Shown in pieces: positions 56,261-64,000 of a stretch of DNA of 64,000 bases. Numbering within the stretch: position 1 is the first letter of the stretch; each line of letters opens with the position of its first letter. The stretch comes from Paraburkholderia sp. DHOC27 (GTDB taxonomy: Bacteria > Pseudomonadota > Gammaproteobacteria > Burkholderiales > Burkholderiaceae). Under the pieces are notes generated by a model that was not told the origin of the DNA, ran no database searches, and worked only from the letters and a program-made list of their open reading frames with translations. Made by a program: the position numbers and the translations under genes. The stretch is taken from NCBI RefSeq assembly GCF_003429005.1, contig NZ_QVQV01000012.1, positions 62,001 through 126,000 on the forward strand. The letters run 5' to 3'.

Positions 56261-57178
56261 ATGACATCCAATCCGAGCCGCAGCAACCCGCCTCACCGCG
56301 CCACCGATGGCTGGTTGAGCGGACTGCTCGGCGTGCTCATCTTCAGCGGCTCCCTGCCTGCCACGCGTCTGGCCGTGCAGGGACTCGATCCGATCTTTCT
56401 AACGGTTGCCCGCGCCACCATTGCGGGAACGCTCGGCCTCATCCTGCTGCTGGTGTTCCGCGAAACCCGGCCGGCGCGACGCGAACTCGTGCCGCTGATC
56501 GTGGTGGCGCTCGGCGTGGTGGTCGGCTTTCCGCTCTTGACCGCGCTCGCGCTGCGCCACATCACGTCGGCGCACGCGGTGGTGTTCATCGGCCTGTTGC
56601 CGCTCTCCACCGCGATCTTCGGCGTGCTGCGCGGCGGCGAGCGGCCGCAGCGCGCCTTCTGGCTGTTCTCGGCGCTCGGCAGTTGCGCGGTTGTAGCCTT
56701 TGCGTTGCGTGACGGCGTGCAGGCCTCGCCGCTGGGCGATAGCTTGATGCTGGCGGCGATCGTCGTGTGCGGACTCGGCTATGCGGAAGGCGCGCGGCTC
56801 TCGCGCCATCTCGGCGGCTGGCAGGTCATCTCATGGGCGCTGGTGCTGTCGTTGCCGTTGATGCTGCCACTCACCTGGTGGGCGTGGCCGGCCTCGTTTG
56901 CGGGCGTGAGTCAAAGCGCGCTGTGGGGGCTCGCGTACGTGTCGCTGTTCAGCATGCTGATCGGCTTCGTGTTCTGGTATCGCGGGCTCGCTCTGGGCGG
57001 CATCGCCAGCGTCGGACAGTTGCAGTTGCTGCAGCCTTTCTTCGGCCTCTCGCTGGCGGCGTTGCTGCTGCATGAACAGGTCCCGCCGGCGATGATCGCC
57101 GTCACCGTGATCGTGGTGGCATGCGTGGCGGGAGCGCGGCGCTTTGCGAAAACCGCACCGGTGCAGCGCGCTGTTTGA
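56261..57178 (+). CDS. EamA-family (DMT) transporter
   Basis: A 305-residue inner-membrane protein with ten predicted helices in two EamA repeats (about 15-140 and 160-295), a family that exports amino acids and other metabolites. The first repeat has S-G-S-L-P-A-T-R-L-A-V-Q-G-L-D-P, typical of the RhaT/YdcZ-like branch. Its divergent MocR-type regulator suggests that expression responds to an amino acid or amine ligand. The substrate is not readable from the sequence. Confidence 0.9.
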   Translation: MTSNPSRSNPPHRATDGWLSGLLGVLIFSGSLPATRLAVQGLDPIFLTVARATIAGTLGLILLLVFRETRPARRELVPLIVVALGVVVGFPLLTALALRHITSAHAVVFIGLLPLSTAIFGVLRGGERPQRAFWLFSALGSCAVVAFALRDGVQASPLGDSLMLAAIVVCGLGYAEGARLSRHLGGWQVISWALVLSLPLMLPLTWWAWPASFAGVSQSALWGLAYVSLFSMLIGFVFWYRGLALGGIASVGQLQLLQPFFGLSLAALLLHEQVPPAMIAVTVIVVACVAGARRFAKTAPVQRAV

Positions 57179-57277
57179 CTCGTTTTTTGAGGGCTTTTTG
57201 ACGGGCTTCAATTCGCGGCGCTCAACGGGCATGATGAGGCGTTTCCGGCCATCCGCCGGCTAACGACAGGAATGCGC

Positions 57278-57871
57278 ATGAGCACCGCGAGCCAAAACGA
57301 TCCACCGCCGTCCACCGCGTCAGCGGCAACGCGCGCCACTGCTCTCGTGCGGGACGCGACTGAAGATGATCTGCCCGCCATCCAGGCCATTTACGCCCAG
57401 CACGTGCTGCACGGCGTGGCCTCGTTCGAGGAAACACCGCCTTCCGTGGACGAATTGCGCAACCGGCACGCGTCCGTGTTGAGTCATGGCTTGCCGTATC
57501 TCGTCGCGGAAGTCGACGGGACGATTGCCGGCTATTGCTACGCGACGCCCTATCGCCCGCGTGCGGCGTATCGCAACACGATCGAAGATTCGATCTACAT
57601 GAGCGATGCTTTCCGCGGTCAAGGAATTGGACGGGTGCTGTTGCGGGCTTTGATCGAACGCTGCGAAACCGGACCGTGGCGGCAGATGATTGCAGTGGTC
57701 GCCGATGGCGGCAGCGGCGGTTCGATGTCACTGCACCGCAGCCTCGGCTTCGAGCTGGTGGGCACGCTCAAGGCCGTGGGATTCAAACACGGCCGGTGGC
57801 TCGATACCACGTTGATGCAACGCGCGCTCGGGGTGGGTAACGCTGCATTGCCGGATGCGCGAGCGGATTAG
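57278..57871 (+). CDS. GNAT acetyltransferase, phosphinothricin acetyltransferase-like
   Basis: A 197-residue N-acetyltransferase using acetyl-CoA. The fold is that of the Pat/MnaT group: R-D-A-T-E-D-D-L-P-A-I-Q-A-I-Y near the start, E-D-S-I-Y-M in strand 4, the acetyl-CoA loop R-G-Q-G-I-G-R-V-L-L, and L-H-R-S-L-G-F near the end. Substrates of this group include phosphinothricin-type compounds and methionine sulfone; the true substrate here is unknown. The ATG at 57278 is preferred to one at 57272 because AGGAA lies at the right distance. Confidence 0.9.
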   Translation: MSTASQNDPPPSTASAATRATALVRDATEDDLPAIQAIYAQHVLHGVASFEETPPSVDELRNRHASVLSHGLPYLVAEVDGTIAGYCYATPYRPRAAYRNTIEDSIYMSDAFRGQGIGRVLLRALIERCETGPWRQMIAVVADGGSGGSMSLHRSLGFELVGTLKAVGFKHGRWLDTTLMQRALGVGNAALPDARAD

Positions 57872-57955
57872 ATCGCAAGCGCGTGATGCCGTTTTAAGTT
57901 ACGTTCGCGCAGCCACGCCGCCCGCGTGTCATGCTGCCCGCGTTAAAATCCCCGC

Positions 57956-58888
57956 ATGCCAAAAACGCCCCATTCAGACGCTTCCCCGTCGTCCACCGCG
58001 TCCACTACGTCCGCTGCGCCGCTTTCGTCCGCGGTGCCGCGCAACGAATACACGGTCGATGAGCTTGCCCGCGTCACCGAAAGCACCGTGCGTAATGTGC
58101 GCGCCTATCAGGATCGCGGGCTGCTCGCGCCGCCGGAGAAGCGCGGCCGGGTCGGCGTCTACGACGACACCCACGTCGCGCGTCTGAAGCTCATCAATCA
58201 TTTGCTCGCGCGCGGCTATACCCTCGCCAACATCCAGGACCTCATCAAGGCCGTCGACGAAGGTCACGACCTGCGTTCCATTCTCGGACTCGAGACGGCC
58301 ATCGGCAGCCCGTGGTCGCGTGAGCGGCCCAAACACTATTCGCTGATCGACCTGCTGCAGATGTTCGGCGGCAAGGCGTCGCCCGGCGCGCTCACCAAGG
58401 CGGTCGAACTCGGTCTGCTGGAGCGGCACGGCCTGTCATTCGTCGCGAACAGTCCGGCTGCGCTCGCAGCGGGTGCGACGATGGCGCAAGAAGGCATTCC
58501 GCTCCTCGACCTGCTGGAGGCAGTCAGCGTGTCGCGGCCGCATTTCAATGCGGTCGCCAAGGCGATGGTCGATTTGGTCGTACGGCAACTGGACCGCTAC
58601 GAGGCCGATGCCCTGCCCCCGCCCGCGGACGTCCCGGCGCTCGTCGAGGCAATCTGGCGTGTGCGCCCATTGGCAATGGTGCTGGTGGAATCGGAGATGA
58701 ACCGCGCGCTCGAAGACGCCGCCGGTGACTATCTGGGCGACCGCGTCGCGTCGATCATGAAGAAACTGGGCAACGCGCAGGTGGCGGCGTCTGCGTCTGC
58801 TGCGGTTGCCACTTCTGTTGCGGACGGCGACGCTGGCGATACGTCCCCAAGACAACGCGCAACGCCTCGCATCAAGGCGAAAAAGTAG
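57956..58888 (+). CDS. MerR-family transcriptional regulator
   Basis: A 310-residue regulator with the MerR winged helix at about residues 28-100 (Y-T-V-D-E-L-A-R-V-T-E-S-T-V-R-N-V-R-A-Y-Q-D-R-G-L-L) and a long C-terminal helical effector domain of some 190 residues. It lacks the cysteines of metal-sensing MerR proteins, so it probably senses an organic ligand. It lies two genes before the monooxygenase operon; related regulators are often linked to lipid- or ketone-oxidation genes, so it is a candidate regulator of that operon, without direct evidence. Target unknown. Confidence 0.87.
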   Translation: MPKTPHSDASPSSTASTTSAAPLSSAVPRNEYTVDELARVTESTVRNVRAYQDRGLLAPPEKRGRVGVYDDTHVARLKLINHLLARGYTLANIQDLIKAVDEGHDLRSILGLETAIGSPWSRERPKHYSLIDLLQMFGGKASPGALTKAVELGLLERHGLSFVANSPAALAAGATMAQEGIPLLDLLEAVSVSRPHFNAVAKAMVDLVVRQLDRYEADALPPPADVPALVEAIWRVRPLAMVLVESEMNRALEDAAGDYLGDRVASIMKKLGNAQVAASASAAVATSVADGDAGDTSPRQRATPRIKAKK

Positions 58889-59137
58889 TTTCTTTGACCC
58901 AGACGGGTCCAATCTATCAAAAAGCTTTGCACGGTAGAACTTTCCTCTTTTAGCACAGTCACTCCCCCGCACGCTTCATTCGCGTCACTTTTTCCGCGTG
59001 CACGCCACCCCAACCTCGCGCCTCCTGATAGGGGCAGCGCAACGGGTACATCGGCGAGCACATCGGCAATCCAACTCCTGTTTCAATCCGCGCGGCGCCC
59101 GATGCGCTGTCGCCTGTCATCAAGGACCGTCAAGGCC

Positions 59138-60037
59138 ATGCAGAATCTTCTCGCCGAGATCCACCCGAGTCAGTGGACCTCACTTTGGACTGGGCTTACC
59201 AGCATCGCCATGCACCTGTGCGCCGCCGCACTCATCCTCGTCGTGGGATGGTGGGTCGCGCGCCGCGTCTCGCGTTCCCTCAAGCGCCTGCTCGCGAGCC
59301 AGTCGCGCATGGACGCCACCCTGCGGCCCGTGCTGTGCGACACCACGCTGTGGGGCATTCGCGTGGTCGCGATCATTGGCGCCCTGTCGCAACTCGGCAT
59401 TGAAACCGCCAGCATCGTGGCGGTGCTCGGCGCCGCGGGCCTCGCCATCGGCCTGGCGCTGCAGGGCACAATGCAGAACATCGCGGCCGGCATCATGCTG
59501 TTGCTGCTGCGTCCCTTCAGGGTGGGTGACTGGATCGAATCAGGCAGCGGCACAGTGGCCGGTACCGTCGAAGAAATCAGCCTCTTCACCACGCGCCTCA
59601 CCAAATCGGACGGCATCTGTGAGTACGTGCCGAACAGTGCGCTGTGGAGCAATTCGATTCGCAACTACAACCGCAATTCGACCCGCCGCCTCGATCTGGA
59701 AGTGGAAATCTCGGTGCGCGACGACGTGGACCGTGCGCTGGCGGCACTGCACGCACTGGCCGGCGCTGATCCACGCGCTCTTCAGGAACCCGCGCCACAG
59801 GTGATGGTGACGCGTTTCGACGACAGCACCGTGGTGTTGAACGTGCGCGTATGGGCCAAACTGGATGAGTTCTGGAACATGCGCTGGGATCTGGCGCGCC
59901 GGGTTCGTCAGACGCTTAACGATGCGCAATGCAGCCTGCCGGTTCGTACGCGTGAACTGCATATCGTGCAAGCCGGCGACGCCCGCGAGACGCCGACTGT
60001 GCGCGTTTCTTCTACACCTCGCGCGCTCACGCAGTAA
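59138..60037 (+). CDS. MscS-family mechanosensitive channel
   Basis: A 299-residue membrane channel that relieves turgor on osmotic downshift. Three helices are visible (about 20-43, 68-88 and 92-122), the last being the pore helix with the Gly/Ala pattern A-A-G-L-A-I-G-L-A-L-Q-G. The G-D-W-I-E motif and the beta domain follow, then the C-terminal alpha/beta vestibule (about 190-285). Length is close to E. coli MscS (286). The ATG at 59138 is chosen over one 12 codons earlier. An intrinsic terminator follows about 107 bases after the stop. Confidence 0.93.
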   Translation: MQNLLAEIHPSQWTSLWTGLTSIAMHLCAAALILVVGWWVARRVSRSLKRLLASQSRMDATLRPVLCDTTLWGIRVVAIIGALSQLGIETASIVAVLGAAGLAIGLALQGTMQNIAAGIMLLLLRPFRVGDWIESGSGTVAGTVEEISLFTTRLTKSDGICEYVPNSALWSNSIRNYNRNSTRRLDLEVEISVRDDVDRALAALHALAGADPRALQEPAPQVMVTRFDDSTVVLNVRVWAKLDEFWNMRWDLARRVRQTLNDAQCSLPVRTRELHIVQAGDARETPTVRVSSTPRALTQ

Positions 60038-60144
60038 GCGCGGCAATCAGCGGCGATCCATGCGGCGACGCATGTGACCTCATATGGCGCGGCGTGGATC
60101 GCCGCCGTCATCCGCTGGCTTTACCAACATTTCCACCATAGTTA

Positions 60145-60169
60145 GCGGCCGGGCACGCCGGCCGCTTTT
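60145..60169 (+). terminator. Intrinsic terminator after the MscS-type gene
   Basis: GCGGCCGG-GCACG-CCGGCCGC, a perfect 8-bp GC stem with a 5-base loop, is followed at once by TTTT and a few bases later by another T-run. It separates the channel gene from the monooxygenase operon. Confidence 0.85.
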
Positions 60170-60252
60170 CCCGCTTTTCCCGCCTTCACACCCCCTCCCA
60201 TAGAGTCTCCCGTCTAACGCGCCGCTTGCGCGATTTCATTGCACCTCCTATC

Positions 60253-60272
60253 GTTACATCCATCAATGTAAC
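60253..60272. promoter_or_regulatory. Perfect inverted repeat upstream of the monooxygenase operon
   Basis: GTTACAT-CCATCA-ATGTAAC: 7-bp arms and a 6-base spacer, 31 bases before the monooxygenase start and just upstream of its ribosome site. The size and form fit a TetR-, GntR- or MerR-type operator. No regulator gene is directly adjacent on the visible side. Confidence 0.55.
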
Positions 60273-60303
60273 AGTTAAGAATGAACAAAAGGAGACCGCC
60301 CGG

Positions 60304-61890
60304 ATGAACGCACGCACGCTGCCTCCCGCCGAGCTGCCGCCCGTCGACACCGATGTTGCGATCATCGGTTCCGGCTTCGCGGGCCTCGGCATGGCGATCC
60401 GGCTGCGGCAAGCCGGCCTGAAAGACTTCCTGATCGCCGAAAAAGCCAATTCAGTAGGAGGCACCTGGCGCGACAACCATTACCCCGGCTGCGCCTGCGA
60501 CGTGCAATCGCACGTCTACTCGTTCTCGTTCGCGCCAAATCCGCGCTGGAGCCGCATGTTCGCGCGCCAGCCTGAAATCCACGGGTACCTGGAGGAATGC
60601 GCGCAACGCTATGGCGTTCAACCGCATCTGCGCTTCGGCCATGAACTCGTGAGCGCGGTGTACGACGAAGAGCGCCACGGCTGGCAAATCCGCTTTGCCA
60701 ACGGCCAGCAGTGGACGGCGCGGGTGCTGATCTCCGGCATGGGCGGTCTGTCGCGCGCCGCGCTGCCGGACCTTGCCGGCCTCGCCAGTTTCAAGGGCAA
60801 GATCTTCCATTCGCAGCAGTGGGACCACGGCTACGCGCTCGACGGTAAGCGTGTCGCGGTGATCGGCACCGGCGCCAGCGCCATCCAGTTCGTGCCGCAG
60901 ATCGCACCGCGTGTCGCGCAACTGAGTCTGTTCCAGCGCACCCCGCCGTGGATCATGCCCAAAGCCGACCGTGCCGTGAAACCGCTCGAACAGTGGCTGT
61001 TCCGTCATCTGCCCTTCACGCAGAAGATCATGCGCGCGGGCCTTTATTGCATGCTGGAGTCGCGCGCATTCGGCTTTGCGATTCATCCTTCGTTGATGAA
61101 GAGCGCGCAAAAAATCGCCGAGCGTCATCTGCGCCGCCAGGTGGCCGACCCGGCGCTGCGCGCGCAGCTCACCCCTGATTACACGATGGGGTGCAAGCGC
61201 ATCCTGATCTCGAACGACTACTTCCCCGCAGTGTCGCGCCAGAACGTTTCGCTCATTAGCGCCGGTATCGCGCGCATCGAAGAAGACGCCGTGGTGACGA
61301 GCGACGGCGTCAGACATCCCGCCGACTGCCTGATTTTCGGCACCGGTTTTCAGGTGGCCGATCCGTTCCCGCGCGGTGTGATTCTCGGCAAGGGTGGCGT
61401 GGATATCGTCGACACCTGGCGCGATGGTGCACATGCGTACCTCGGTACGGCATTGCCTGGTTATCCGAACTTTTTCATGATCGTGGGTCCGAATACCGGT
61501 CTCGGTCACAACTCGATGGTGTACATGATCGAATCGCAGGTCGAATACATTCTGCGCGCGCTGCACGCCATGCGAAGCGAGCGCGCGGCGGCCATCGAAG
61601 TGCGTCCGCAGGTGGAACGCGCGTACAACGAGCGGATCCAGCAACAGCTCGGCCGCGCGATCTGGTCCACCGGCGGTTGCAAAAGCTGGTATCTCGATCC
61701 GAACACCGGCAACAACACGACACTGTGGCCCGGCTTTGCGTTCCGTTTCCGTCAGGCGACGCGCCGCTTCAGCATGGAAGATTACTTCGCGTATGCGCCG
61801 GCTGCGGTGTCGCACGGGCACGACGCGCTCGCTTCCGGCCCGCTTGGGCAAACCCGGGACAGCGCGACTTCTTCTGTCGAGGCGACCTGA
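60304..61890 (+). CDS. Flavin-dependent Baeyer-Villiger-type monooxygenase
   Basis: A 528-residue FAD/NADPH monooxygenase. Two dinucleotide-binding motifs are present: I-I-G-S-G-F-A-G at 20-27 and V-I-G-T-G-A-S-A at 186-193. Between them is F-K-G-K-I-F-H-S-Q-Q-W-D (163-174), matching the type I Baeyer-Villiger fingerprint FxGxxxHxxxW(P/D). Such enzymes turn ketones into esters or lactones; the substrate is unknown. The ATG at 60304 follows AAAAGGAG. It heads an operon with a short-chain dehydrogenase, a metal-dependent hydrolase and an alpha/beta hydrolase, a layout like the mycobacterial mymA region. Confidence 0.92.
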   Translation: MNARTLPPAELPPVDTDVAIIGSGFAGLGMAIRLRQAGLKDFLIAEKANSVGGTWRDNHYPGCACDVQSHVYSFSFAPNPRWSRMFARQPEIHGYLEECAQRYGVQPHLRFGHELVSAVYDEERHGWQIRFANGQQWTARVLISGMGGLSRAALPDLAGLASFKGKIFHSQQWDHGYALDGKRVAVIGTGASAIQFVPQIAPRVAQLSLFQRTPPWIMPKADRAVKPLEQWLFRHLPFTQKIMRAGLYCMLESRAFGFAIHPSLMKSAQKIAERHLRRQVADPALRAQLTPDYTMGCKRILISNDYFPAVSRQNVSLISAGIARIEEDAVVTSDGVRHPADCLIFGTGFQVADPFPRGVILGKGGVDIVDTWRDGAHAYLGTALPGYPNFFMIVGPNTGLGHNSMVYMIESQVEYILRALHAMRSERAAAIEVRPQVERAYNERIQQQLGRAIWSTGGCKSWYLDPNTGNNTTLWPGFAFRFRQATRRFSMEDYFAYAPAAVSHGHDALASGPLGQTRDSATSSVEAT

Positions 61891-61996
61891 GCGATCACCG
61901 CGTCATAAACGTAGCGTGGCGTGTTTCAAAGATTCGTTTCGTATTCCAGATCAACATAAAAACGACAGGGCACCGCTCAGAGAGGACAGGAGAAAC

Positions 61997-62905
61997 ATGA
62001 TGAAGAATTTCACGGACCGGGTGGCTGCCATCACCGGTGCGGGCTCCGGCATGGGACGATCACTGGCGATCCAGCTCGCGCGCGAAGGCTGCGATTTATC
62101 GCTGGCCGACCGTAACGCCGCCGGCCTCGCTGAAACCGCGAAGCTGGCGCAGGCCGCCGCACCGCAACGGGTCGGCGCGCCGCTGCGTGTGACGACCCGC
62201 GTTTTGGATGTGGCAGACCGCGTCGCCATGTTCGACTGGGCCGCCGAAACCGTCGCGCAGCACGGGCGCGTCAACCTCGTCTTCAACAACGCGGGAGTCG
62301 CGCTGTCGAGCACCATCGACGGCATGGAATACGCAGATCTGGAGTGGATTGTCGGCATCAACTTCTGGGGCGTCGTGCACGGCACCAAGGCTTTTTTGCC
62401 GTATCTGAAGGCGGCCGGCGCGGGACATATCGTCAATACGTCGAGCGTATTCGGTCTGTTCGCACAGCCAGGCATGAGCGGCTACAACGCCACCAAGTTC
62501 GCGGTACGCGGCTTCACCGAAGCACTGCGCCAGGAACTGGACCTGATGAAGTGCGGCGTATCGGCGACCTGCGTGCATCCCGGCGGCATCCGCACGAGCA
62601 TCGCGCAGTCGAGCCGCATCGCGTCGAACATGGTCGGCTTCATGATCGAGAGCGAGCAGCAAGGCAAGGACGACTTCGAAAAGTTCTTCATCACGAGCGC
62701 CGACGACGCAGCCGCCGTCATTCTCGACGGCGTGCGCAAAAACAAACGGCGTGTGCTGATAGGACGCGATGCGCGCGCAGCGGATTGGCTCGCCCGTGTG
62801 CTGCCGGCCGCGTATCAGACGCTGGTGGTGATGCAGACGCGCCGTCTACGGCGTGTCGCGCAAAAACGCGTACGCGTGGCCGAGGCTGCCGGGCGCCGGG
62901 TTTGA
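61997..62905 (+). CDS. Short-chain dehydrogenase/reductase
   Basis: A 302-residue NAD(P) dehydrogenase of the classical SDR family. The cofactor motif T-G-A-G-S-G-M-G is at residues 14-21, N-N-A-G follows near residue 98, and the catalytic Ser (N-T-S-S-V) and Y-N-A-T-K (Tyr-x3-Lys) are intact. The extended C-terminus of about 50 residues is basic. It could supply ketone substrate to the upstream monooxygenase by oxidising a secondary alcohol, or process its product. AGGAG lies 4 bases upstream of the start at 61997. Confidence 0.92.
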   Translation: MMKNFTDRVAAITGAGSGMGRSLAIQLAREGCDLSLADRNAAGLAETAKLAQAAAPQRVGAPLRVTTRVLDVADRVAMFDWAAETVAQHGRVNLVFNNAGVALSSTIDGMEYADLEWIVGINFWGVVHGTKAFLPYLKAAGAGHIVNTSSVFGLFAQPGMSGYNATKFAVRGFTEALRQELDLMKCGVSATCVHPGGIRTSIAQSSRIASNMVGFMIESEQQGKDDFEKFFITSADDAAAVILDGVRKNKRRVLIGRDARAADWLARVLPAAYQTLVVMQTRRLRRVAQKRVRVAEAAGRRV

Positions 62906-63023
62906 AGCCGTCATGTGTGACCTTGGCGGCCACGCCCACGCTGCGACAGTCATGATGATCAACCGGATCCGCGCAACGCAATGCAACGCAACGGATCGAA
63001 TCAGCAACTCAAGGAGAAAGGCC

Positions 63024-63911
63024 ATGATGCCTGTTCGCCGCGACCTTCGTTTCGCCCTTCCCGCCGAGCGCGCCTGCGACTGGCATCAACAGGGCTCGCA
63101 CGTGACGCACTTCTTCAACGCGCTTTCGCTGCTGTTTCCCGCGGGCGAGCGCTTCTTCATGGACAGCGTGCGCAACTACCGCGACAGCATCGACGATCCA
63201 GTGCTGAAAAAGCAGGTGCTTGGCTTTATCGGCCAGGAAGCCATGCACACGCGCGAGCATATCGAGTACAACGATCTGCTGCAGTCAGCGGGATTGCCCG
63301 CACACAAACTGGACCGGCGTCTCACGTGGTTTCTCAACCAGCATCGCAAGATGCCGAAGTCGTTTCAGCTCGCCATGACCGTGGCGCTGGAGCACTACAC
63401 GGCCATGCTGGCCGGCCTGCTGCTGGAGGACGACACGCGTATTGCCGGTTCGGTGCCGGGCTATCTGCAGATGTGGACGTGGCATGCGCTCGAAGAAACG
63501 GAACACAAGGCGGTTTCGTTCGATGTCTGGAACGCGGCGCTCAAGCCAGGGCCGCTGCGCTATCTGCTGCGCACCGGCACCATGCTCGCCGTGACGCTAG
63601 TGTTCTGGATGATCGTGTTCGACTTTCACGTGCGCCTGCTGATTGCGGACCGCAAACGCGGCGGTCACGTGCGCGGCATGTGGCGCGTGATCAAGTATCT
63701 ATACGGTCCGAGGCACGGGGTATTTCCCGGCATTGCGATGGAATGGCTGCGGTTTTTCAAACCCGGTTTTCACCCGTGGGATCACGACAACCGGGCCCAA
63801 CTGGCGCGTATTGACTCGCTCGTCGCCGCCGTGCACCTGGCTAACGCCGCCGATCCCGCTGCGTTGAAGACGAGCCAGACGAGCCGCCGCGGCGTGCGAG
63901 CTGCAGCGTGA
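63024..63911 (+). CDS. Ferritin-like metal-dependent hydrolase family protein
   Basis: A 295-residue protein of the family annotated as predicted metal-dependent hydrolase (PF10118-type). Likely metal ligands are in G-Q-E-A-M-H-T-R-E-H, L-E-H-Y-T-A-M and L-E-E-T-E-H-K-A, the ExxH pattern of a di-iron four-helix bundle. A hydrophobic helix near residues 190-210 may make it membrane-associated. Despite the family name, oxygenase or hydroxylase chemistry fits the motifs equally well. AAGGAG precedes the ATG at 63024; its stop overlaps the next start by four bases (GTGA). Confidence 0.85.
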   Translation: MMPVRRDLRFALPAERACDWHQQGSHVTHFFNALSLLFPAGERFFMDSVRNYRDSIDDPVLKKQVLGFIGQEAMHTREHIEYNDLLQSAGLPAHKLDRRLTWFLNQHRKMPKSFQLAMTVALEHYTAMLAGLLLEDDTRIAGSVPGYLQMWTWHALEETEHKAVSFDVWNAALKPGPLRYLLRTGTMLAVTLVFWMIVFDFHVRLLIADRKRGGHVRGMWRVIKYLYGPRHGVFPGIAMEWLRFFKPGFHPWDHDNRAQLARIDSLVAAVHLANAADPAALKTSQTSRRGVRAAA

Positions 63912-64000
63912 AGCGTGACGCGCTGATGGTCGATGCGGGTGATGTGCAGCTCGCGGTCTACGTAAGCGGTCCGCGCGATGCGCCGCCTGTCGTGCTGGTG
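63908..64000 (+). CDS. Alpha/beta hydrolase, N-terminal fragment (runs off window)
   Basis: The first 31 codons of a gene starting with GTG at 63908, overlapping the previous stop by four bases. The product V-Q-L-A-V-Y-V-S-G-P followed by P-P-V-V-L-V is the usual beginning of an alpha/beta hydrolase, just before the expected H-G oxyanion turn. In this operon it could open a lactone or ester made by the monooxygenase. The family is inferred from a short fragment. Confidence 0.6.
   Translation, partial: MKRDALMVDAGDVQLAVYVSGPRDAPPVVLV

Noticed and set aside
60451..61851. A 466-residue open frame opposite the Baeyer-Villiger-type monooxygenase
   Set aside because: Antisense shadow without motifs; the plus-strand gene has complete cofactor motifs and a ribosome site.

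Overview
This is a GC-rich chromosomal window of housekeeping and catabolic genes. Gene content, codon use and order suggest Burkholderiales, most likely Burkholderia sensu lato or Paraburkholderia. The lineage is an inference from family resemblance; no rRNA or other marker is present. I see no tRNA, rRNA, CRISPR array, prophage, integrase or insertion sequence.

Layout. 1-3901: two tandem Hsp70-like ATPases, the first cut by the window edge. 3967-10319: a D-2-hydroxyacid dehydrogenase, a diguanylate cyclase with two duplicated PAS domains, an AraC regulator divergent from a zinc alcohol dehydrogenase, and a LysR regulator. 10510-11064: a small anchored protein of unknown function. 11051-23718 (minus strand): a complete respiratory nitrate reduction block. 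It reads narX, narL, two NarK-type transporters, then narG, narH, narJ and narI, with an exact FNR/ANR box in front of narX and a perfect inverted repeat in front of the transporter/reductase part. 23773-32194: sarcosine catabolism (sdaA-soxB-soxD-soxA-soxG, minus strand) with a divergent GlxA/AraC-type activator. 32302-37063: zwf, then a two-gene trans-3-hydroxy-L-proline pathway (dehydratase and Pyr2C reductase) with a divergent GntR regulator.

37130-44057: small secreted and unknown proteins, a C39-like protein, and a probable signalling unit made of a periplasmic sulfite-oxidase-fold protein, a hybrid histidine kinase and a convergent BetR/receiver protein. A NERD-nuclease/helicase follows. 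44322-51631: glutathione transferase translationally coupled to a TPR/glycosyltransferase-like protein, Zur with a histidine-rich tail, an orphan receiver, an RraA-like protein, and a TetR/MFS-pump divergent pair. 52119-60037: a zinc-ribbon membrane protein, an orphan TAXI binding protein, a MocR/EamA divergent pair with clear repeats between them, a GNAT acetyltransferase, a MerR regulator and an MscS channel. 60304-64000: a tight operon of Baeyer-Villiger-type monooxygenase, short-chain dehydrogenase, ferritin-like metal-dependent hydrolase and the start of an alpha/beta hydrolase, preceded by a perfect inverted repeat. It runs off the right edge.

How the parts work together. The nar block is a self-contained anaerobic module: oxygen signal (FNR box), nitrate sensor and regulator, nitrate and nitrite transport, and the membrane enzyme. 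The sox and hydroxyproline blocks each pair degradative enzymes with a divergent regulator. The least described parts are the sulfite-oxidase-fold/hybrid-kinase/BetR unit, the monooxygenase operon, and several short tandem repeats in promoter regions.
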